NCBI RefSeq assembly: GCF_014698505.1
Contig: NZ_JACJTD010000007.1
Coordinates: 124,001-188,000 of the forward strand
Length of the DNA: 64,000 nucleotides
Direction of reading: 5' to 3'
Source of the DNA: Nostoc foliaceum FACHB-393
GTDB taxonomy: Bacteria > Cyanobacteriota > Cyanobacteriia > Cyanobacteriales > Nostocaceae
Below the pieces are notes generated by a model. It saw nothing but the letters and a program-made list of their open reading frames with translations. It did no database searches and had not been told where the DNA came from. The stretch's first letter is position 1; the number at the start of each line of letters is the position of its first letter. Shown one piece after another: positions 8,618 to 17,434 of this stretch. Made by a program: the position numbers and the translations under genes.

Positions 8618-9184
8618 GTGACAGCAAACTCAGCCAATATTTCAGCTTCTGTTTTTCGTCTGTCTCCTTTGATTCGGATGACGCTGCTGAGTCTATATAT
8701 AGCACTGACAGTTCCATTACCCTTCTTATCACAGGTAACTGCTGCACCCGTACCCCCAGGATTATTGTGGGTAGGCATTAGCATCGGCTTAGTTGCCTTG
8801 TATGCTGTATTGACTGAACGAGTAACGGTAGATGACCAGGGAATTCAGGTTACTTACCCCGCCTGGGTACCTAGCTTTTTTCGTAAAGGCTGGTTTTTAC
8901 CTTGGTCAGAGGTGAAAGAGTTAAAACCCCGCACCACTGGTCAAGGAGGGCTAGTTTATTACTTCCTCAGCCAGGATGGGAAAGCTTATTTACTACCGAT
9001 GCGTGTAGCTGGATTTGCCCGTTTCGTGCAAATTGTCCAAACAAAGACGGGCATTGATACCACAGATGTTCGCCCTTTAGCACAGCCGTGGATGTACTTG
9101 ATTTTACTAGTATTCACACTGCTGTTACTATTAGTCGATGGCTGGGCGATCGCTACAGCGTTAACTACTACACAATTAACTTAA
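8618..9184 (+). CDS. Conserved membrane protein of unknown function
   Basis: 188 codons from GTG. Two hydrophobic segments lie near the N-terminus (about residues 20-42 and 47-66), then a soluble PH-like beta domain (RVTVDDQGIQVTYPAW, LPWSEVKELKPR), and a last transmembrane helix near the C-terminus. The layout resembles bacterial PH/YdbT-like membrane proteins. I do not recognise a cyanobacterial gene name. It lies between DUF4079 and an ABC ATPase in the same orientation; the three may form a loose operon, but there is no overlap. Confidence 0.65.
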   Translation: MTANSANISASVFRLSPLIRMTLLSLYIALTVPLPFLSQVTAAPVPPGLLWVGISIGLVALYAVLTERVTVDDQGIQVTYPAWVPSFFRKGWFLPWSEVKELKPRTTGQGGLVYYFLSQDGKAYLLPMRVAGFARFVQIVQTKTGIDTTDVRPLAQPWMYLILLVFTLLLLLVDGWAIATALTTTQLT

Positions 9185-9260
9185 AATTGGCAATGGGGCA
9201 TGGGGTATTGGTTATTTCTTCCCCATTTCCCTACTCTCTACTCCCTATTTTTCATTCACC

Positions 9261-10040
9261 TTGAATAATGTCACAGCAAAAGCCACACTCAGGCTAGAGC
9301 AAGTTAATCTATTTACAAGGCTGAAAACCCAACTTTCAGGCAATCAGCAAGGATACCCCATATTGCAAGATATTTCCTTAGAGGTATTCCAGGGCGAACG
9401 ACTTGCGATTGTAGGCCCAGTAGGCGCTGGGAAAACTTCGTTATTACGTCTCCTTAACCGCCTCATAGAACCCACGAGTGGTAAACTCTATCTAGAAAAC
9501 CAAGAATATCGCCAAATTCCCGTCATCCAGCTACGCCAGATGTTTGTACTTGTATTGCAAGAATCAAAACTATTGGGGATGACAGTTCAGCAAGCCTTGG
9601 CTTATCCTTTAGTTTTGCGCGGTTTGCCCAAACAGACTATTCAGCAACGAGTCAATCACTGGACAGAACAACTGCACATTCCCAATGAATGGTTGGGGCG
9701 AACAGAGGTGCAACTTTCTGCTGGACAACGACAACTAATAGCGATCGCACGTGCCTTAGTCATCCAGCCTAAAATATTATTATTAGACGAGCCAACCTCT
9801 GCCCTAGATGCTGGTACTGCTTCTCATCTAATGCAAGTCTTAACCCAGTTGAGTCAAACTCATCAAACTACGATTTTGATGGTAAATCACCAACTAGAAC
9901 TAGCCCAGATGTTTTGTACTCGGTTGTTACATCTACAGCAAGGTCATTTATTGGCAAATCAAAGAGTCTCTGAAATAAACTGGGTTAAATTACGAGAAAG
10001 CTTAATTCAAGCAGAAGCTCAAGACGATTTTGGATTTTAA
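9261..10040 (+). CDS. ABC transporter ATP-binding protein (orphan)
   Basis: 259 residues, a complete nucleotide-binding domain: Walker A GPVGAGKTS (residues 52-60), Q-loop VLQES, signature LSAGQ (152-156), Walker B LLLDEP (D176, E177) and an H-loop histidine in VNHQLE. The start is a TTG at 9261; no in-frame ATG is nearby. No permease gene is adjacent, so the partner is elsewhere. The spacing and the short helical domain resemble FetA/YbbL-type ATPases, which pair with a FetB-like permease, but that is only a resemblance. The signature is LSAGQ rather than the common LSGGQ. Confidence 0.85.
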   Translation: MNNVTAKATLRLEQVNLFTRLKTQLSGNQQGYPILQDISLEVFQGERLAIVGPVGAGKTSLLRLLNRLIEPTSGKLYLENQEYRQIPVIQLRQMFVLVLQESKLLGMTVQQALAYPLVLRGLPKQTIQQRVNHWTEQLHIPNEWLGRTEVQLSAGQRQLIAIARALVIQPKILLLDEPTSALDAGTASHLMQVLTQLSQTHQTTILMVNHQLELAQMFCTRLLHLQQGHLLANQRVSEINWVKLRESLIQAEAQDDFGF

Positions 10041-10100
10041 ATTGCTCAGGAGACAGAAATCAGGAGTCGTTATCTTACTCCTTCTCTCACAAATGCCCCA

Positions 10101-10874
10101 TCACACTGGACTACTACTAAGCGTTGAACGTTGATTATTAAATCTCTCTCTAGCTAACTTTGTTGTTTGTGACTGTGAAATATTGGTATTCAAAATTTCC
10201 ATATTAAAACGGTATCCTACATTGCGGATAGTTTGAATCAAATTGGGTTGGCGGGGATCAAGTTCAACCTTTTTCCGCAGCGATAAAACGTGAGTATCAA
10301 TAGTACGAGGGTTATCGATAGCGTCAGGCCAAGCACGACGCAGCAATTCTGATCTACTCAGAGGTACGCCCCCAGCTTGTGCTAAAACATACAGTAAACT
10401 GAATTCTTGGGGTGTTAAGTCGATGAACTCCCCCTGAAAGCGGACACGACGCTGAACTAAATCAATTTGCAAAGTGCCATAATCCAAATAAGCTGGTGCA
10501 GTCGGTGTGCGCTTCCGGCGAATCAGCGCCTCTACCCGTGCCAAAAACTCTTGCATTCCAAAAGGTTTGCTCAGATAATCATCTGCACCCGCTTTTAAAC
10601 CTGCGACGATATCACCTTCACTATTACGGGCAGATAGCATTAAGATTAGAGGTTGCTGCTGACGATGCAACCAACGACAAAACTCGATGCCATCACCATC
10701 AGGTAGGTCTGCATCCAAGACCACCAGTGTTGGTTGATGACTTAAAAATACTTCCCTTGCTTGATAAATACTGGCAGCTTGATGCACACGGTATTCCAGT
10801 TGTTGCAAGTGCCAACCCAACAACGACCTCAGATGGGGATTCCCCTCAATGATTTCTATACAAACCGAACCCAC
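10101..10874 (-). CDS. OmpR-family response regulator, atypical receiver
   Basis: 257 residues. The receiver domain spans ~1-118 and has the phosphoacceptor D54 (LVVLDADLPDG), S81 and K103 (SKPFG). The acidic pair that holds Mg2+ is reduced to E10-G11 (IIEGN instead of VEDN or VDDE). The winged-helix DNA-binding domain spans ~130-225 (LTPQEFSLL, RTIDTHVLSLRKKVE, VGYRFN). A polar C-terminal tail of ~30 residues follows. The weakened acidic pocket recalls atypical regulators such as NblR, but I cannot assign the gene to NblR. No kinase is adjacent. The start at ATG 10874 fits the beginning of the receiver. Confidence 0.85.
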   Translation of the reverse strand: MGSVCIEIIEGNPHLRSLLGWHLQQLEYRVHQAASIYQAREVFLSHQPTLVVLDADLPDGDGIEFCRWLHRQQQPLILMLSARNSEGDIVAGLKAGADDYLSKPFGMQEFLARVEALIRRKRTPTAPAYLDYGTLQIDLVQRRVRFQGEFIDLTPQEFSLLYVLAQAGGVPLSRSELLRRAWPDAIDNPRTIDTHVLSLRKKVELDPRQPNLIQTIRNVGYRFNMEILNTNISQSQTTKLARERFNNQRSTLSSSPV

Positions 10875-11457
10875 GGTGGCAAGACCCCTTAGCGTCGATG
10901 ACTTTCAAAGTAACAAGCCCATCTCTAAGGTTTTGTAGCCTTTGTTACTTCAATTGCTATTAACTTTACATTCCCTAATAAAAAGCGTGGCAATATCTTT
11001 AATTTTTGCTTTGCCGATAGGCGATTAGAAATATTCTTAAATTTTTATTAAATTTATCGAAAGTATTGTTAGACTTATCAAAAGTTCTTTTAGCTTAACA
11101 TTCTGTTTTTAGAGGGGCGTAATATGGCAAAAATCTACAACCCAAGCAGCTAATAGCTACTACAACAGCTTTTCAACCTGATGGTGAAAGTGGATTTTTT
11201 CGCAAAATTTAGTGTCCCCATCCAGGAATATAACACCAATATAATTACGCTGTTGACCATGAAAATCAAAAAAATAACTTAGCAGCTAACTAGAATCGAT
11301 GTTTTCTGGAATAGGATTAAAGTAGCTTGTAGCTGCTATGAAGGTATTGCCCAAAGTAGATGTGTTTACTTTGAGTTGATGCCAAAGTGAAATTACACTT
11401 CACATTTGAGCGTGAATCATTTACAATTCTCATTCCAAAGAGTTTAATACAGCAGTT
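10875..11457. other. Intergenic region between divergent genes
   Basis: 583 bp, AT-rich, with T/A-rich clusters at 11000-11100. It should hold promoters for the response regulator (minus) and the 82-residue protein (plus). No hairpin, tRNA or convincing gene was found. A frame ending TAFQPDGESGFFRKI near 11210 lacks a start and may be a remnant. Confidence 0.4.
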
Positions 11458-11706
11458 ATGCTCCAAGACACACAAACCATCCGCTATTACCAAAGACTCA
11501 CCGACGCCTTCGTCGAGTTATGGAATCGCGGTTATCGCACGGATGATATGCGGATGTATTTGGATGGATATTTAGCCGCACTGCGACATAGCAACGTCAT
11601 TGAACCTTTTCTAATTCATCGCCTAGAAGAGGAAGCCAGCCGCTACTTGTACGATGGATCAAACTTTGCGGTGCCGCAACCACAGCCACAACCCGATTAC
11701 TACTAA
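11458..11706 (+). CDS. Small conserved cyanobacterial protein (DUF6761-like)
   Basis: 82 residues from ATG, helical, with a strongly patterned core (IRYYQRLTDAFVELWNRGY, then HRLEEEASRYLY) and a P-Q repeat tail. No membrane segment. The family is conserved across cyanobacteria; I associate it with DUF6761, from memory and not checked. Function unknown. An overlapping frame at 11387-11575 is a shadow. Confidence 0.7.
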   Translation: MLQDTQTIRYYQRLTDAFVELWNRGYRTDDMRMYLDGYLAALRHSNVIEPFLIHRLEEEASRYLYDGSNFAVPQPQPQPDYY

Positions 11707-11828
11707 GTACCATTTTCGTGGTCATTGATAGTAACCGTTAATTACCGCAGATAATTATAGCATATTATCTGTATTGGTCAACGGGTTGCCGTGGTGTGAA
11801 ATTTTGGAGATATTGTATTGATTAAACG

Positions 11829-11879
11829 CATCCCCTCAGCCTTATATTGGTCTTGCCAATAAATACGACTGAGGGGATT
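11829..11879. repeat. Nested hairpin
   Basis: ATCCCCTCAG pairs with CTGAGGGGAT over ~50 bp, and inside it TATTGG pairs with CCAATA. No T-run follows on either strand, so it is not a classic terminator. It lies after the 82-residue gene and may protect its 3' end. Confidence 0.5.
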
Positions 11880-11937
11880 GTTGACTACCTATAAAATCAA
11901 GCCCAACATAGGTAAAGTATTTTTGTCAAAAATACAT

Positions 11938-11985
11938 TAAAAAACCCTTGAAAGGCGAGACACTATTTCTCTACCCTTTCAAGGA
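11938..11985 (-). terminator. Intrinsic terminator of the bolA-grxD unit
   Basis: On the minus strand, CCTTGAAAGGG pairs with CCTTTCAAGG and is followed by GTTTTTTAA. It lies ~75 bp after the grxD stop. Confidence 0.7.
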
Positions 11986-12060
11986 AATTTAAAATGGCAC
12001 ATTGCCTTAATTGGGAAGCGCAAATTCAGCAGCATACCCTTTAGTTTACGTAAAGAAAGA

Positions 12061-12384
12061 TTAAGAAGCTAGTGCTACTTCTACCTTTTCCTGCAATTCA
12101 CCTTTTTGGTACAGTTCAATCAAGATGTCAGAACCGCCAACGAATTCACCATTGATATACACTTGGGGAATTGTCGGCCAGTTAGAGTATTCTTTAATTC
12201 CTTGACGGATTTCAGAGTCTGATAGAACATCAACCGTCTCGAAGGGAACTCCCAAAGTATTGAGAATCTGCACAACGTTGTTGGAGAAACCACATTGGGG
12301 CATTAATTTGTTTCCCTTCATGAAAACTAAAATCTTGTTCTGTTGTAGCAAGTTATCAATTTTGTCTTTGAGTTCTGGTGTCAT
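12061..12384 (-). CDS. grxD: Monothiol glutaredoxin GrxD (Grx4 family)
   Basis: 107 residues from the ATG at 12384, which is preceded by AGGAAAC. A longer frame to 12441 adds 19 unrelated residues. The CGFS active site (C31) is intact, as are the glutathione-binding WPTIPQVYI and GGSDIL motifs. CGFS glutaredoxins bind a labile [2Fe-2S] cluster between two subunits, with glutathione, and pass it on; they often do so together with BolA. Here bolA lies immediately upstream in the same direction, about 80 bp away, supporting a joint role in Fe-S trafficking or iron sensing. Confidence 0.95.
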   Translation of the reverse strand: MTPELKDKIDNLLQQNKILVFMKGNKLMPQCGFSNNVVQILNTLGVPFETVDVLSDSEIRQGIKEYSNWPTIPQVYINGEFVGGSDILIELYQKGELQEKVEVALAS

Positions 12385-12464
12385 GGTTTTTGTGTTTCCT
12401 ATGTTGGATTCAACAGTGAGGAGTGAGGAGTCAAAATTCATAACTCCTAACTTCTAACTCTTAT

Positions 12465-12722
12465 TTACGAAGCTGCTGTTGCTTGCCAAGCTTCGGGAGT
12501 GTATGTTTTTACCGCCAAGGCATGAATCGCTTCAGTTGACATAGCTTGACCCAACGCACCATAAACCAACTGGTGCTGTTGCACTAGTCCTTTACCTGCA
12601 AAGTGCGATGAAACTACTGTCACCTGATAGTGGTCACCGCCACCAGTCAAGTCTTGCACCTGAACCTGGGCGTCTGGCAGTTCCGCCTTGATCATTGCCT
12701 CAACCTGCTGCGGACTAATCAT
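12465..12722 (-). CDS. bolA: BolA family protein
   Basis: 85 residues from ATG. The BolA fold is clear: an N-terminal helix ([12 protein letters not shown]), then [19 protein letters not shown] with the loop histidine that can bind an Fe-S cluster with a monothiol glutaredoxin, and [13 protein letters not shown] at the end. It is the first gene of the bolA-grxD pair. BolA/Grx4 complexes sense or deliver Fe-S clusters in the cytosol. Confidence 0.93.
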   Translation of the reverse strand: MISPQQVEAMIKAELPDAQVQVQDLTGGGDHYQVTVVSSHFAGKGLVQQHQLVYGALGQAMSTEAIHALAVKTYTPEAWQATAAS

Positions 12723-12951
12723 CGCAATTCCTGAAAAAACTTACTTTTCTATTATTAACAGATATAGAGCAAATGACCGTGCCAACTTCAGGTTTTGGCA
12801 AGGCTGTAGATAAACGTGCCTCTGAGGTGTATTTTTGAGAACGCTCAGGTTTTGGCTACGGCGGATAGCTCTATCCTAGCACTGGGGCGTTCCCAAGCGA
12901 ATCGTTAGGGAGATGGGGGAGATAGGGAAAAAGAGGCAACAAAAATTTAAT

Positions 12952-13557
12952 TTATTTTTTTGGGGATGAGGAAGATGAACTACCACCTTCTCTAGGATAG
13001 GGAGAATCTACAAAACCTAATTCAAACAACTGTTTATAGGCTTTCTTGCCTAAATCCCGCGTCGGGTTTTGACTCTTAATAATTTGAACCAACAATGGCA
13101 CAGCTAATTCTGGCTGATTTTGGGCCCGATGTACCAATGCTAGCTGAAAGGTGGCTTCATCTCTTTTTTGGGCTGTTAATAGAGCTTTTTGACGCTGAGA
13201 GTCAGAAACTCTATTGTCAATTCCCGAAAAGCTAGAATTTAACTCTTGATAAAAATTAGATAGCTGATTATAAACCTGACGTGCTTCTTGCAGTTTCTTA
13301 GCAGCTAAGGGGTAGTTTTGAGCAGAAACAGCTTGTTCTGCATCTTTCACAAGGCGATCGCCACCTTGAATACTCAAAAGACTGTTACTTTGGGTTATGG
13401 GGCGTAAATTATTGGGATCGTTGGGATCAATAGGTTGTGGGCTAGTAGTGCCTGGTGCCTGTGATACCTGAGCATTCACAGGTGATAGCAGGCTGAGGAC
13501 TGCTATGACTGATAAAAGAGTACGGTGCATCAAGGTAACAGCGGCAGCAGTGTTCAT
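12952..13557 (-). CDS. Exported hypothetical protein with helical repeats
   Basis: 201 residues. A signal peptide is likely (MHRTLLSVIAVLSLLSPVNA, cleaved after NA); the first nine residues before MHRT may be untranslated, so a start at 13530 is an alternative. The mature protein has a proline- and asparagine-rich linker, then two or three TPR-like helical hairpins (residues ~70-165: AEQAVSAQNYPLAAKKLQEA, FQLALVHRAQNQPELAVPLL), and a serine-rich tail ending in KK. No enzymatic motif. It is probably periplasmic and may bind a partner protein. Unknown function. Confidence 0.65.
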   Translation of the reverse strand: MNTAAAVTLMHRTLLSVIAVLSLLSPVNAQVSQAPGTTSPQPIDPNDPNNLRPITQSNSLLSIQGGDRLVKDAEQAVSAQNYPLAAKKLQEARQVYNQLSNFYQELNSSFSGIDNRVSDSQRQKALLTAQKRDEATFQLALVHRAQNQPELAVPLLVQIIKSQNPTRDLGKKAYKQLFELGFVDSPYPREGGSSSSSSPKK

Positions 13558-14373
13558 GGGATCAATTAGTGCAATGACTATACAGAAAAGTTATGGAAAC
13601 TTCGGGTATCTTAACTCTGTTTTGGTTTTGGACAAAGCAAAGCCGCATCCTAAGTTTCTTTGATTTAGACTGAAAATTGGTTTAATAGAGTTCCCATTGC
13701 TCCTGTATACTAATTAACTAAAATCGTTCCTATGAGCGATCGCATTAATTCCTCTGATTTTACAATCATCGGTTTACTAGCAAGCAGCTTGGGAGTAGTT
13801 TGACAAGGCGCTGGCGAAAAGTTGATTTGAGAAAAGAATTTAAACTGCTCCACCATCTATCTTGCTACCTACTTTCCTCCCCAATAATTATCTCAGGTTA
13901 AGTGGGATATTTGGCACGAGAATCTTACCAAAGCACTGCTTGAACTATTCGCGATCGCTTCCAGCGGGCGTGAAACGCCATCGCACCAACCAACCATTGA
14001 AACATGGCGATGTCCCTAGTCCGCGCTCCTCAAAATTTTGTTTTTACCAGTCGTGTTTACAAAATCATGGAAAATCTAAAGACTTTTATTTAACTATTTG
14101 ACCAAATATAAGAATATTTATCATCAACCAATTCAGTAGTTCCGAAACAATTATTAGCTATTCGCTCAAAAAATGCCAATTTGGCTAAATATCCTGTTAA
14201 TAGAGGGTAATCTATATATATACATCCTCAAAGGTTGCAAAATACCACTAATTCAGGATGAACATAGCACTTACAACTGGTGTCAAACCTTGACAATGTG
14301 CAGTTTCTTAATCATGCACGGTTAATGGTCAATAGCTAAGAGCCAGTCTTGGGACTCTTGACGGATGACAAGA
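13558..14373. other. Intergenic region with possible gene remnants
   Basis: About 815 bp without a supported gene. A frame from ATG 13732 (MSDRINSSDFTIIGLLASSLG) stops after 23 codons, and the +1 frame then continues (LTRRWRKVDLRKEFKLLHHL) to a stop near 13901. This could be a small membrane-protein gene broken by a frameshift. A frame at 13862-14101 looks random. The rest is AT-rich, with no hairpins of note. Confidence 0.35.
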
Positions 14374-15132
14374 TTAAGAATTAGTAATTTCTGCAAATGC
14401 GTGATTAGTAATTTTTGTTTCTTGATGGCTTAATTGTTGCAGTGCCTTTGCTAAATCAGCTGTGATGCTTTTGGCATCTTGTTTTATACAGCCACTCATG
14501 TAATCCATTACTCTAATTGGGGAGCCAATGTCAATACTCACATCTGTACCCCAATTTGGATAAGGTTGGCTGTAATTAATAGCTATAGGTATAATTTTCA
14601 CTCCCAGCCCCGAATGACTAGATTCAGCACTCAAAGCAAGACGAGCAATTCCGGGTTTCAACTGGTGAACTTGGCCATCACGAAAAATGTTACCTTCTGG
14701 AAAGATGACCAGGGTTTTTTTGTGCTGAAGTAGCTCAACTCCATGTCGCAGCGTGCGGATTGACGGATGCTTAGAATTTACAGGAAACCCCCCCAAACGT
14801 CTGACAAACCAGCCTTGCAAGCCTTGGCATTCGTCAATAGTCACCATAAACCGCAGGTCTTGTTCTCTCCGACAATCAGCGGTAGCGTAGGGTACGAGCA
14901 ATGCATCCCAACGCGCCCGATGAGTAGGCGCGAAGATCACAGGCCCAGTTGTAGGGATATTTTTTTGTCCGGTTATTCTAATTTGCCCAAAGAATAATGG
15001 TAATAGGCAGTGACGCCCTAATAAATATGCCAGAGGACTTAACCAAGGAGAAACCCTTGAGGTAGTACGAGCCACCTGAGGATTTGCTGCTGTGTGCTGG
15101 CAGGTATCGGATGAAGAGTAAAATTCCATCAT
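14374..15132 (-). CDS. Lysophospholipid acyltransferase (PlsC family)
   Basis: 252 residues. The acyltransferase motifs are in order: HRARWD (residues 71-76, HX4D), RLGGFPVNS (block II), FPEGN (143-147, block III) and a downstream IPIAINYS. The enzyme transfers an acyl group to a lysophospholipid or glycerol phosphate at the membrane. The hydrophobic segment at residues ~30-50 may anchor it. An N-terminal extension of ~25 polar residues is not part of the domain, and a later start is possible. It may be the general 1-acyl-sn-glycerol-3-phosphate acyltransferase or a paralogue; the sequence alone does not decide. Confidence 0.85.
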   Translation of the reverse strand: MMEFYSSSDTCQHTAANPQVARTTSRVSPWLSPLAYLLGRHCLLPLFFGQIRITGQKNIPTTGPVIFAPTHRARWDALLVPYATADCRREQDLRFMVTIDECQGLQGWFVRRLGGFPVNSKHPSIRTLRHGVELLQHKKTLVIFPEGNIFRDGQVHQLKPGIARLALSAESSHSGLGVKIIPIAINYSQPYPNWGTDVSIDIGSPIRVMDYMSGCIKQDAKSITADLAKALQQLSHQETKITNHAFAEITNS

Positions 15133-15244
15133 GACGGATGCAGCTGATTGACGGGTAAAAATTTAACGAAAAGCTGATTAGTTACACCGTAGATTCTCTT
15201 GCGTGACTTGTGTCGTAGTAGATGGACAGTTTTACCTCTGTCCG

Positions 15245-15730
15245 TTAGTTTACTGTACGCCGTCTAAGAGCAAACCAAGCCTGTAGTTGTTCACGACAAG
15301 CTGACTCTAGAACGCCTCCGATTACTTGTAAGCGGTGATTAGAAGCAGCGCTATGGGGTATGTTAATAGCTGTACGAATTGCGCCAGTTTTTGTATCGTC
15401 TACTCCATATACGAGTAGTCCTAGTCGCGCTTGGACGATCGCACCTGCACACATTGGGCAAGGTTCAAGAGTTACGTAGAGGGTACATTCATTAAGATGC
15501 CAATTTTGTAAAGTTGTTGCAGCTCTCTTGAGAGCCACAATTTCCGCATGAGCGGTAGGGTCTTTGTCGCGCTCCTTTCTGTTTTCTCCTTGTGCTAGCA
15601 ATTTGCCTGTTGAATCAATGATAACAGCACCTACAGGGACTTCACCTGCATCACCTGCTGTTTGTGCTAATTCTAGAGCATAACTCATCCATTGTTTATG
15701 TATAAGATAATCTGCATACTTACTTAGCAT
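15245..15730 (-). CDS. tadA: TadA, tRNA(adenine-34) deaminase
   Basis: 161 residues. The zinc deaminase motifs are HAE (H61, E63) and PCPMCAGAI (C91, C94). VPVGAVI and the ENRKERDKDPTAHAE segment are typical of TadA rather than of cytidine or guanine deaminases. It converts adenosine-34 to inosine in tRNA-Arg(ACG). It starts at an ATG at 15730; the ATG at residue 15 is an alternative. It follows the acyltransferase gene on the same strand at a distance of ~110 bp. Confidence 0.93.
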   Translation of the reverse strand: MLSKYADYLIHKQWMSYALELAQTAGDAGEVPVGAVIIDSTGKLLAQGENRKERDKDPTAHAEIVALKRAATTLQNWHLNECTLYVTLEPCPMCAGAIVQARLGLLVYGVDDTKTGAIRTAINIPHSAASNHRLQVIGGVLESACREQLQAWFALRRRTVN

Positions 15731-15871
15731 ATACTTATCAATACAAAAATTTTAAAATTCTAATCGCCTTTGGACGAGCTAGACACCGATCCTACAAAAA
15801 AGAAAAAGTATATAGCCCACAAACTATAAGTCTTGTGATTACCTACATTTGACAATCCCCGCTTCGTTGTT

Positions 15872-15994
15872 ATCCCGCCTCGGAATAAATTCCAAGGCTA
15901 ATAGCTAAAGTCTTCTTAAGAGGACTAAACAAGAATTTCAGTCCACTTGAGTGGACAGTAGCTCTTAGCCTAGAACTTAAGTTCTAGGCGGGAT
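15872..15994. repeat. Multi-branched palindromic element (123 bp)
   Basis: ATCCCGCCT at the left end pairs with AGGCGGGAT at the right end (9 bp, perfect). Inside are a second long-range stem (GGCTAAtAGCTA, 15896-15907, with TAGCTcTTAGCC, 15959-15970) and four local hairpins: 15877-15898, 15909-15926, 15941-15956 and the 22-bp perfect palindrome 15968-15989. Some pairings are mutually exclusive. It contains no reading frame. It could be a non-autonomous palindromic mobile element, a remnant of an IS200/IS605-type element with its structured ends or omega-RNA, or a structured RNA gene. Confidence 0.65.
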
Positions 15995-16060
15995 GTGCGT
16001 CACTGCAATAGTTTAACTGTTACAAAAATGGGGGTAATGACAAGGACTAGAAATCTGAAG

Positions 16061-16375
16061 CTAAATAGCAGCTTGGGCTAAAAGGGAATCGAGTTGATTT
16101 TGTGTGTCTAGTTGATAAAGATCATCGCAGCCGCCAATGTGCTGGTTATTGATAAATATTTGTGGTACGGTACGGCGTCCGTTAGCGCGTTCTGCCATTT
16201 TCGCTCTAGCTGCTTCGTCGCCGTCGATTTTATATTCAGTAAAATTTACACCTTTCCACCACAGCAGCATTTTGGCACGGATGCAGTAAGGACAAGTTTG
16301 CCACGTGTAAAGCTCGACGTTGGCTTTGACTCGCTCTGGATGGCGATTTAAGAGGGGATTAAGAAAGTCCAGCAT
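16061..16375 (-). CDS. grxC: Dithiol glutaredoxin GrxC
   Basis: 104 residues with the CPYC active site (C28, C31), TVPQIFINNQHIGGCDDL for glutathione binding, and a hydrophobic start. It reduces protein disulfides and glutathionylated proteins with glutathione in the cytosol. It differs from the CGFS protein at 12.1 kb. An N-terminal extension of ~17 residues precedes the beta-strand VELYTW. It stands alone, between the palindromic element and a MITE-like repeat. Confidence 0.94.
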   Translation of the reverse strand: MLDFLNPLLNRHPERVKANVELYTWQTCPYCIRAKMLLWWKGVNFTEYKIDGDEAARAKMAERANGRRTVPQIFINNQHIGGCDDLYQLDTQNQLDSLLAQAAI

Positions 16376-16411
16376 ATTTTCTTAAACAAGGTTCTAACTA
16401 TGTCTCTAGCC

Positions 16412-16500
16412 TATAGCAATCCTATTTGAGTTGCGAAATTAGTCGTGGAGGTAGGGAATAGGGAACAGATTTTTTTCACGAATGATTTGAGATTGCTATA
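16412..16500. mobile_element. MITE-like element, copy 1
   Basis: 89 bp flanked by TATAGCAATC and its inverse GATTGCTATA. Beyond the ends the inverted repeats continue imperfectly for ~26 bp (through GCGAAA and its partner TTTTTCACG). The first 27 bp are identical to those of the copy at 21964. No reading frame. A target duplication is not obvious. Confidence 0.6.
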
Positions 16501-16509
16501 GATTATTGC

Positions 16510-17082
16510 TTACCGCATTGGCGCTGGAACCCACTTTTGAAAACCCTCTAAATGATTCCAGTAAGCTAAATATCCAATCAATGCCCAAATTAGAGCGGCT
16601 ACTATCAGCACTGCTACGCCAATTAGCCGCCAGGTTCGGTTGGTTTTCCAATAGAGAGTTGGGGCTGCAAAAACACCACCTAATCCAGTTAAAATAAAGC
16701 CGATTCCTGATAAAAGTGGCTGGCGCGTCAAATTCAAGTTGATGATGCGAATACCGACTATGATCGCAACTACGCCAGCAAAGAAGCCGTAAATTGCTAT
16801 TGTCAATAAATCCCAACCTTGAGCAAGAGCGATCGCAGCCGCAACAAACAAGATTCCAAATAAGACACTTGTCTCACCGAAGGCAATGTTAAAGCTACCA
16901 GTAACTGGCCAGGTGAAGCTCATGTGTAAACCAGTTGTAAGTGCGATCGCACCTGTAATTCCAAAACCTGGAATCCACTGTCTTTGATTAGAGCTATCTA
17001 TACCACGATACACATAGTCAGCTAGTAGAAATAACCCAGCTACCATATTGATTAACATGAGCGTGATGTAGTCGATAAACAC
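16510..17082 (-). CDS. DUF981 family membrane protein
   Basis: 190 residues with about six predicted transmembrane helices and little soluble sequence. The motif GLHMSFTWPVTGSFNIAFGE is typical of DUF981, a family of unknown function found in bacteria and archaea. It starts at an ATG at 17082. The stop is only 10 bp from a MITE-like repeat, which therefore abuts the 3' end. Confidence 0.8.
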   Translation of the reverse strand: MFIDYITLMLINMVAGLFLLADYVYRGIDSSNQRQWIPGFGITGAIALTTGLHMSFTWPVTGSFNIAFGETSVLFGILFVAAAIALAQGWDLLTIAIYGFFAGVVAIIVGIRIINLNLTRQPLLSGIGFILTGLGGVFAAPTLYWKTNRTWRLIGVAVLIVAALIWALIGYLAYWNHLEGFQKWVPAPMR

Positions 17083-17434
17083 GATTAACCTCTGAATTTG
17101 ACAAGCTTTTTACTCTGCGCCTCGTTTTTCAGTTTTTAGTGAATTCACCAGCTTTTTTTCTTTATTATTTTATACCTAAAGATAAACACTTAATAAAAGC
17201 AATGTTCTTATACACTGCTACCCATTTGTGCTAGTTCTTAACTTAATTGCTTTTGAACACGCTTTATACTGGAGTTGTAGGAGTGAAAAATTAGGATGTG
17301 TTAACTGGCACTTTTCTAACCAGTTAGCAGTAAAACTTAACTTTCTTCCACGTGTATCCGCCCTTTGGTAGACTTGAAAACTGAAATAGCCAGATGAAAC
17401 GACGGAAATTCAAGCAGCTGAGAGGGCAGACTCT
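17083..17434. other. Intergenic region, promoter of glpX
   Basis: 352 bp between divergent genes. It holds a TATACT box at about 17265 followed by GGAG. No hairpin of note was seen. Confidence 0.4.

Noticed and set aside
13862..14101. 79-codon frame in the 13.6-14.4 kb gap
   Set aside because: Composition looks random, no ribosome binding site, and no domain. The region is better explained as decayed DNA.
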